Origin: Paracoccaceae bacterium
GTDB taxonomy: Bacteria > Pseudomonadota > Alphaproteobacteria > Rhodobacterales > Rhodobacteraceae
Assembly: GCA_006227805.1 (NCBI GenBank)
Contig: SBFT01000322.1
Location: 1-9,676, forward strand
Length of the DNA: 9,676 nucleotides
Direction: 5' to 3'
Both the position numbers and the translations under genes were made by a program. Under the pieces are notes generated by a model. It was not told the DNA's origin and ran no database searches. It worked only from the letters and a program-made list of their open reading frames with translations. The number at the start of each line of letters is the position of its first letter. Within the stretch, counting starts at the first letter, position 1. Shown here piece after piece: positions 6,473 through 9,676 of the stretch.

Positions 6473-8245
6473 CTAGAGCGGCCAGAACACCAGGATCGCG
6501 GGGATCGACACCGCGATCACCAGCACTTCCAGCGGCAGGCCCATGCGCCAGTAATCGCCGAAACGATAGCCGCCGGGCCCCAGGATCAGGGTATTGTTCT
6601 TGTGCCCGATCGGGGTGAGGAAGGCCGCCGAGGCCGCCACCGCCACCGCCATCAGGAAGGGATCGGGCGAGACGCCCAGCCTGTCGGCCATCTGGATCCC
6701 GACCGGCGCCGCGACGATCGCCGTCGCGGTGTTGTTCAGCACGTCCGACAGCGTCATCGTGACCACCATCAGGACGGTCAGGATCGCCCAGGCGGGCAGG
6801 CCTTCGGTCAGTCCGACGATCGCGACCGCGATCAGCTCGGTCCCGCCCGAGGCTTCCAGCGCCGCGCCCAGCGGGATCATCGAGCCCAGCAGCACCACGA
6901 CCGGCCATTCGATCTGGTCGTAAAGCTCGCCGATGGGCACGATCCGGGTCAGCACATAGGCCACGCAGACAAGGCCCAAGGCGATCGGCAGGTAGATCAG
7001 CCCGAAACTGGCGGCGGCGACGGCTGCGGCGAAGATGCCGATGGCCAGCCAGACCTTTTCATCGGCGGTCACGCTGAGGCCGCGATGCGCCAGCGGCAGG
7101 CAACCCAGCCATTCGGTCACATCCTGCGCGGTGTCGCGCGGCACCAGCAGCAACAGGATGTCGCCGGGTTTCACGACGCTCTTGCGCACCTGCCGGCTGA
7201 TCCGCCGGCCCTTGCGCGAAATCCCCATCAGCACCGCGTTCTGCCGCCAGGAGAGCCCGATCGCCTGCGCCGTCCTGCCCGCGATGCGCGAGGTCTCGGT
7301 CACCACGACCTCGACCACGTCGACCCCATCGCCCGCGGCGGTCAGCTTCTCGTGGCTCTCGGGGTCCGAGACGGCCAGCCCCAGGGCGCTGCGGAACTCG
7401 TCCAGGGCCTCGGGCGCGGCCTCCAGCACCAGGATGTCGCCTTCGCGCAGCTCCGAATTGCGCGCCCGGCCATAGAGCCTCTGGCCATCGCGCATCAGGC
7501 CCAGGATGGCGACGTCGGTCTTCTCGGCGGTCTCCTCCAGTTCGGCGATGCGGCGGCCGATCTGCCGGCTGTCGGCGGGCACGCTCAGTTCGGCGATGTA
7601 GTCGGCCAGTTCGGCCTCGCCCCCGGTGCTGCCCTCGCGCGCGGGGATCAGCCGCCAGCCGATCAGCGCGACGAAGGCCAGACCTGCGACGGCGGCCACG
7701 CCGCCCACCGGCGCGAAGTCGAACATCGCGAAGGGCTCTCCCAGGCGCTCCTCGCGGATGGCGGAGATGATGATGTTGGGGGGCGTGCCGATCAGCGTGA
7801 CCATGCCACCGAGAATCGTCGCGAAGGACAAGGGCATCAGCGACAGGCCCGGAGGGCGCCCCGCTTTGCGCGCGGTCTGTATGTCGACCGGCATCAAAAG
7901 CGCGAGCGCCGCCACATTGTTCATGAAGGCCGACAGAACTCCGCCGATGCCGCCCATGATCGCGATATGCGTTCCGAGGCTGCGCGAGGCATCGACCAGC
8001 GTGCGCGTGATCAGATAAACCGCGCCCGACCGCACCAGCCCGGCCGACACCACAAGCACCAGCGCCACGACCAGCGTCGCGGGATGACCGAAGCCCGAAA
8101 ACGCCTGCTCGACCGGCACGACGCCCAGCACGACGCCCAGCATAAGCGCCGAGAATGCAACGATATCATACCGGAGGCGTCCCCAGAGCAGGAAGCCGAA
8201 GACGGCCGCGAAAAGCGAAAACAGGATGATCTGATCCTGGCTCAT
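6473..8245 (-). CDS. Second SLC13-type permease with two RCK_C domains
   Basis: A 590-residue inner-membrane permease with the same plan as the plus-strand one: membrane half 1 (about 5-200), two cytosolic RCK_C/TrkA_C domains (about 214-277, with RQIGRRIAELE and LREGDILVLEA, and about 308-370, with SRIAGRTAQAIGLSW and VKPGDILLLLV), then membrane half 2 (about 395-590). Its signature loops differ: FMNN (107-110) replaces the SNT loop, VTLIGTPPNIII (149-160) replaces GTSTN, and the second half has LNNT (503-506) and AFLTPIGHKNNTLILGPGGY (541-560). GTPPN is the commoner bacterial form. The start ATG 8243-8245 has no convincing Shine-Dalgarno; on its strand it is preceded directly by TAGAGTGGCGCC. 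The stop is TAG (complement of 6473-6475). Likely an anion/cation-coupled transporter of unknown substrate. The RCK_C domains suggest gating by a small ligand, which is an inference from the family. Confidence 0.92.
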   Translation of the reverse strand: MSQDQIILFSLFAAVFGFLLWGRLRYDIVAFSALMLGVVLGVVPVEQAFSGFGHPATLVVALVLVVSAGLVRSGAVYLITRTLVDASRSLGTHIAIMGGIGGVLSAFMNNVAALALLMPVDIQTARKAGRPPGLSLMPLSFATILGGMVTLIGTPPNIIISAIREERLGEPFAMFDFAPVGGVAAVAGLAFVALIGWRLIPAREGSTGGEAELADYIAELSVPADSRQIGRRIAELEETAEKTDVAILGLMRDGQRLYGRARNSELREGDILVLEAAPEALDEFRSALGLAVSDPESHEKLTAAGDGVDVVEVVVTETSRIAGRTAQAIGLSWRQNAVLMGISRKGRRISRQVRKSVVKPGDILLLLVPRDTAQDVTEWLGCLPLAHRGLSVTADEKVWLAIGIFAAAVAAASFGLIYLPIALGLVCVAYVLTRIVPIGELYDQIEWPVVVLLGSMIPLGAALEASGGTELIAVAIVGLTEGLPAWAILTVLMVVTMTLSDVLNNTATAIVAAPVGIQMADRLGVSPDPFLMAVAVAASAAFLTPIGHKNNTLILGPGGYRFGDYWRMGLPLEVLVIAVSIPAILVFWPL

Positions 8246-8373
8246 GGCGCCACTCTAGCGACGGGGGGGCGGTGGACAAGCGGAATGCGGACGACCGCCC
8301 GCGGGACCCGGCGAAGCGATTGCCATCGCAACGAGTCGCTGCGGCGCGGCAGGCCGCGGGACCGCACAAGGCT

Positions 8374-8437
8374 GGAATTCCGTCCTTTCTGTCCGGATTT
8401 TCCGTTTGATAGGGTTCTGTCCGCCGCGAGGATTTCC
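8374..8437. repeat. Repeated GGA-TT-CC boxes and TTCTGTCCG repeats
   Basis: Three related short boxes occur in 64 bases: GGAATTCC at 8374-8381 (a perfect palindrome), GGATTTTCC at 8395-8403 and GGATTTCC at 8430-8437. Interleaved with them is an exact nine-base direct repeat, TTCTGTCCG, at 8387-8395 and 8415-8423, with starts 28 bases apart. The repeats lie in the A/T-richer middle of the intergenic region, a sensible place for operator sites of the peptidase or the divergent permease. No known regulator motif was recognised. Confidence 0.4.
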
Positions 8438-8539
8438 AGCGGCGCGTTTCAGGCAAAGTGGCGTCCGACGTTTTTAGGGCGCGCCTCAAGTCCAAGACAA
8501 GGCTGACACCACCGGGGGTACGGACCGGGTGAAGACAGC

Positions 8540-8570
8540 TCCCGGAAGCCGCGCGAGGCGGCCTCCGGGA
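8540..8570 (+). promoter_or_regulatory. Strong hairpin in the peptidase 5' leader
   Basis: TCCCGGA 8540-8546 pairs with TCCGGGA 8564-8570, then after one A-C mismatch GCCGC 8548-8552 pairs with GCGGC 8558-8562, leaving the loop GCGAG. Shifting the closing pair to C8552-G8557 gives a GCGA tetraloop of the stable GNRA class with G8558 bulged. Twelve pairs in all, nearly all G-C. It ends 20 bases before the AGGAGG ribosome-binding site. Only two T's follow, so it is a poor intrinsic terminator; a leader stability element, an attenuator or a protein-binding RNA site is as likely. Confidence 0.5.
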
Positions 8571-8590
8571 TTGCGACAACGCATGTGCGC

Positions 8591-8596
8591 AGGAGG
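8591..8596 (+). promoter_or_regulatory. Ribosome-binding site of the peptidase gene
   Basis: A full AGGAGG sits ten bases before ATG 8607, the strongest Shine-Dalgarno match in the window. It decides the start of the peptidase reading frame: later in-frame ATGs (for example codons 23 and 29) have no comparable upstream sequence. Confidence 0.75.
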
Positions 8597-8606
8597 CACG
8601 ACGATC

Positions 8607-9676
8607 ATGACCGAAGCACTTGATCTCAAGCAATTGCAATCCGCCCTGGCCGAGGCCGGGCAACCCTGGGAAATGGATCCCGGAACATCCATGGCCCAGA
8701 TGACCGAGGACGAAAGGCGCCAGCGCCTGGGCTTCACGCCACCGCCGGGGGCGATGACGCTGGAGGAGGCGGTCAAGGCCGACGCCGCGGCGCCGATGGT
8801 GACCGCGGACATGATCGCGGCGGAGACCGCGATCGGCGCGCCGGCCGCCTATGACCACCGCAACGTGGGCGGCAGGAACTTCACCACGCCGGTGAAGAAC
8901 CAGGGCGGCTGCGGGTCCTGCGTGGCCTTCGGCGTCGCGGCGGTGATGGAGACCACCTACAAGCGGTCGGTGAATGACGCGAACCTGAACCTCGACCTGT
9001 CCGAGGCGCATCTCTTCTACTGCCATGGCGGCGAGATGGGGCGCACCTGCCAGAACGGCTGGTTCCCTGACCAGGCACTGGACAAGGCCAAGGAAAAGGG
9101 CGTCACGCTGGAAAGCGTCTATCCCTATACCGGCAACCAGCAGGCCTGCGCGGTGCCGGGGGGCTGGCAGAACAACATCGCCCGCGTCACCGGCAAGACC
9201 AAGCTGAACGGCCGCGCGGCGATCAAGACCTGGATCGCCACGCGCGGGTCCGTGACCGGCTGTTTCATCGTCTATCAGGACTTCTTCAGCTATCGCTCGG
9301 GCGTCTACCGGCATGTCTCGGGCGCCCAGGCGGGCGGGCACTGCGTCGAGATCGTGGGCTATGACGACGCCCAGGGCTGCTGGATCTGCAAGAACAGCTG
9401 GGGCACGAACTGGGGCGAGGCCGGGTTCTTCCGCATCGCCTATGGCCAGTGCCAGATCGACACCTGGTATGGCCCCTATGGCGCGAACGCGGTCACGCTG
9501 AAGGCCTGGGCCGACAACCTGAAGGTCAACGGGCTCTGGAGCAACGACGCGGGCCGCAACGCCTGGGCGCATTTCCAGGGCACCGGCTGGCGCAAGCTGG
9601 TCACCACCAGCGACGTGCAGCAGCACGCGATGCTGGCCGAACTGGTGGGCGCGAAGGCGGGCAACCGCAACGTGCG
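8607..9676 (+). CDS. Papain-like C1A cysteine peptidase, 3' end outside window
   Basis: An open frame of 356 codons running off the window end. Residues 1-80 are a polar leader or propeptide-like region with PWEMDPG (20-26) and TEDERRQRLGFTPPPG (33-48). No hydrophobic signal core or lipobox is visible. The papain catalytic domain starts near AYDHRNVGG (81-89) and runs to about 290. It has the oxyanion Gln99, nucleophile Cys105 (CGSCVAF, with Val where papain has Trp), His245 (GGHCVEIVGYDD) and Asn263 (CKNSWGTNWGE), so it should be active. Cys102, 139, 148 and 181 match positions that form the two left-domain disulfides of papain. Further cysteines are 219, 246, 258, 261 and 282. After about residue 295 a distinct C-terminal region begins (WADNLKVNGLWSND, then NAWAHFQGTGWRKL at 318-331) and is cut off. 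Target and location are unknown; catalytic family is secure. Confidence 0.92.
   Translation, partial: MTEALDLKQLQSALAEAGQPWEMDPGTSMAQMTEDERRQRLGFTPPPGAMTLEEAVKADAAAPMVTADMIAAETAIGAPAAYDHRNVGGRNFTTPVKNQGGCGSCVAFGVAAVMETTYKRSVNDANLNLDLSEAHLFYCHGGEMGRTCQNGWFPDQALDKAKEKGVTLESVYPYTGNQQACAVPGGWQNNIARVTGKTKLNGRAAIKTWIATRGSVTGCFIVYQDFFSYRSGVYRHVSGAQAGGHCVEIVGYDDAQGCWICKNSWGTNWGEAGFFRIAYGQCQIDTWYGPYGANAVTLKAWADNLKVNGLWSNDAGRNAWAHFQGTGWRKLVTTSDVQQHAMLAELVGAKAGNRNV

Larger units (their letters stand above)
8246..8606. other. Intergenic region between divergent genes
   Basis: These 361 bases separate the minus-strand permease start from the plus-strand peptidase start, and no coding frame here looks real. 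It must hold the promoters for both directions, but no strong -35/-10 pair is obvious for the peptidase side. Visible elements are GCGAT/ATCGC (8316-8320 with 8325-8329), CGCGG/CCGCG (8345-8349 with 8354-8358), three GGA-TT-CC-like boxes (8374-8437), a nine-base direct repeat (8387-8395 and 8415-8423), and a long hairpin at 8540-8570. The central part (about 8370-8475) is more A/T-rich than the flanking coding DNA, as expected of a control region. Confidence 0.6.

Noticed and set aside
4689..6476. A 595-codon plus-strand frame opposite the FAD dehydrogenase
   Set aside because: The opposite strand encodes a full flavoprotein with both FAD motifs; this frame is low-complexity and lacks any family signature.
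8461..8486. TTTTT at 8471-8475 as an intrinsic terminator
   Set aside because: No adequate stem directly precedes it: CGTC/GACG at 8462-8470 leaves a one-base loop, and no gene ends upstream on that strand within the region.
6602..8506. A 634-codon plus-strand frame opposite the second permease
   Set aside because: Antisense shadow of a clear SLC13 permease; the product is rich in Arg, Gln, His and Asp with no hydrophobic or domain structure.
8166..9626. A 486-codon minus-strand frame opposite the peptidase and its leader
   Set aside because: The plus strand has a perfect ribosome-binding site and a complete papain catalytic set; the minus frame shows no motif and runs through the intergenic region.

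Overview
The window is G+C-rich DNA, with strong G/C preference at third codon positions, and looks like a chromosomal segment from an alphaproteobacterium, most plausibly a Rhodobacteraceae member (Rhodobacter/Paracoccus type). That assignment is inferred from composition, protein style and the pairing of a 5-formyltetrahydrofolate cyclo-ligase gene with a YmdB/TIGR00282 phosphodiesterase gene. No rRNA, tRNA, CRISPR array, insertion sequence or prophage gene was seen.

Layout. (1) Positions 1-4672, plus strand: the 3' part of a 5-formyltetrahydrofolate cyclo-ligase gene, a ymdB-like metallophosphoesterase, an EamA/DMT-family transporter whose start overlaps the preceding stop (ATGA), an SLC13-type permease with two cytosolic RCK_C (TrkA_C) domains, and a small YqhA/UPF0114 membrane protein. 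Spacing is tight from 626 to 4672, so these may be one transcription unit. (2) Positions 4704-8245, minus strand: an FAD-binding dehydrogenase of the KstD/fumarate-reductase type and, upstream of it, a second, diverged SLC13-RCK_C permease. The two blocks converge at a hairpin near 4676-4706, which has a T-tract only on the minus-strand side. (3) Positions 8246-8606: a 361-base intergenic region with repeated short boxes and a strong leader hairpin. (4) Position 8607 to the window end, plus strand: a papain-like (C1A) cysteine peptidase with a complete Gln-Cys-His-Asn catalytic set, no recognisable signal peptide, and an extra C-terminal region cut off by the window.

How the genes fit together. 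The first genes are housekeeping (folate salvage, nucleotide phosphodiester hydrolysis). The middle is dominated by membrane transport: one DMT exporter/importer, two SLC13 permeases of the same domain plan but different signature motifs, and a four-helix membrane protein. The substrates of the permeases and of the FAD enzyme cannot be read from the sequence. The least ordinary locus is the peptidase with its structured leader: it has the cysteine pattern of disulfide-bonded papain-type enzymes, yet starts with a polar, signal-less N-terminus.
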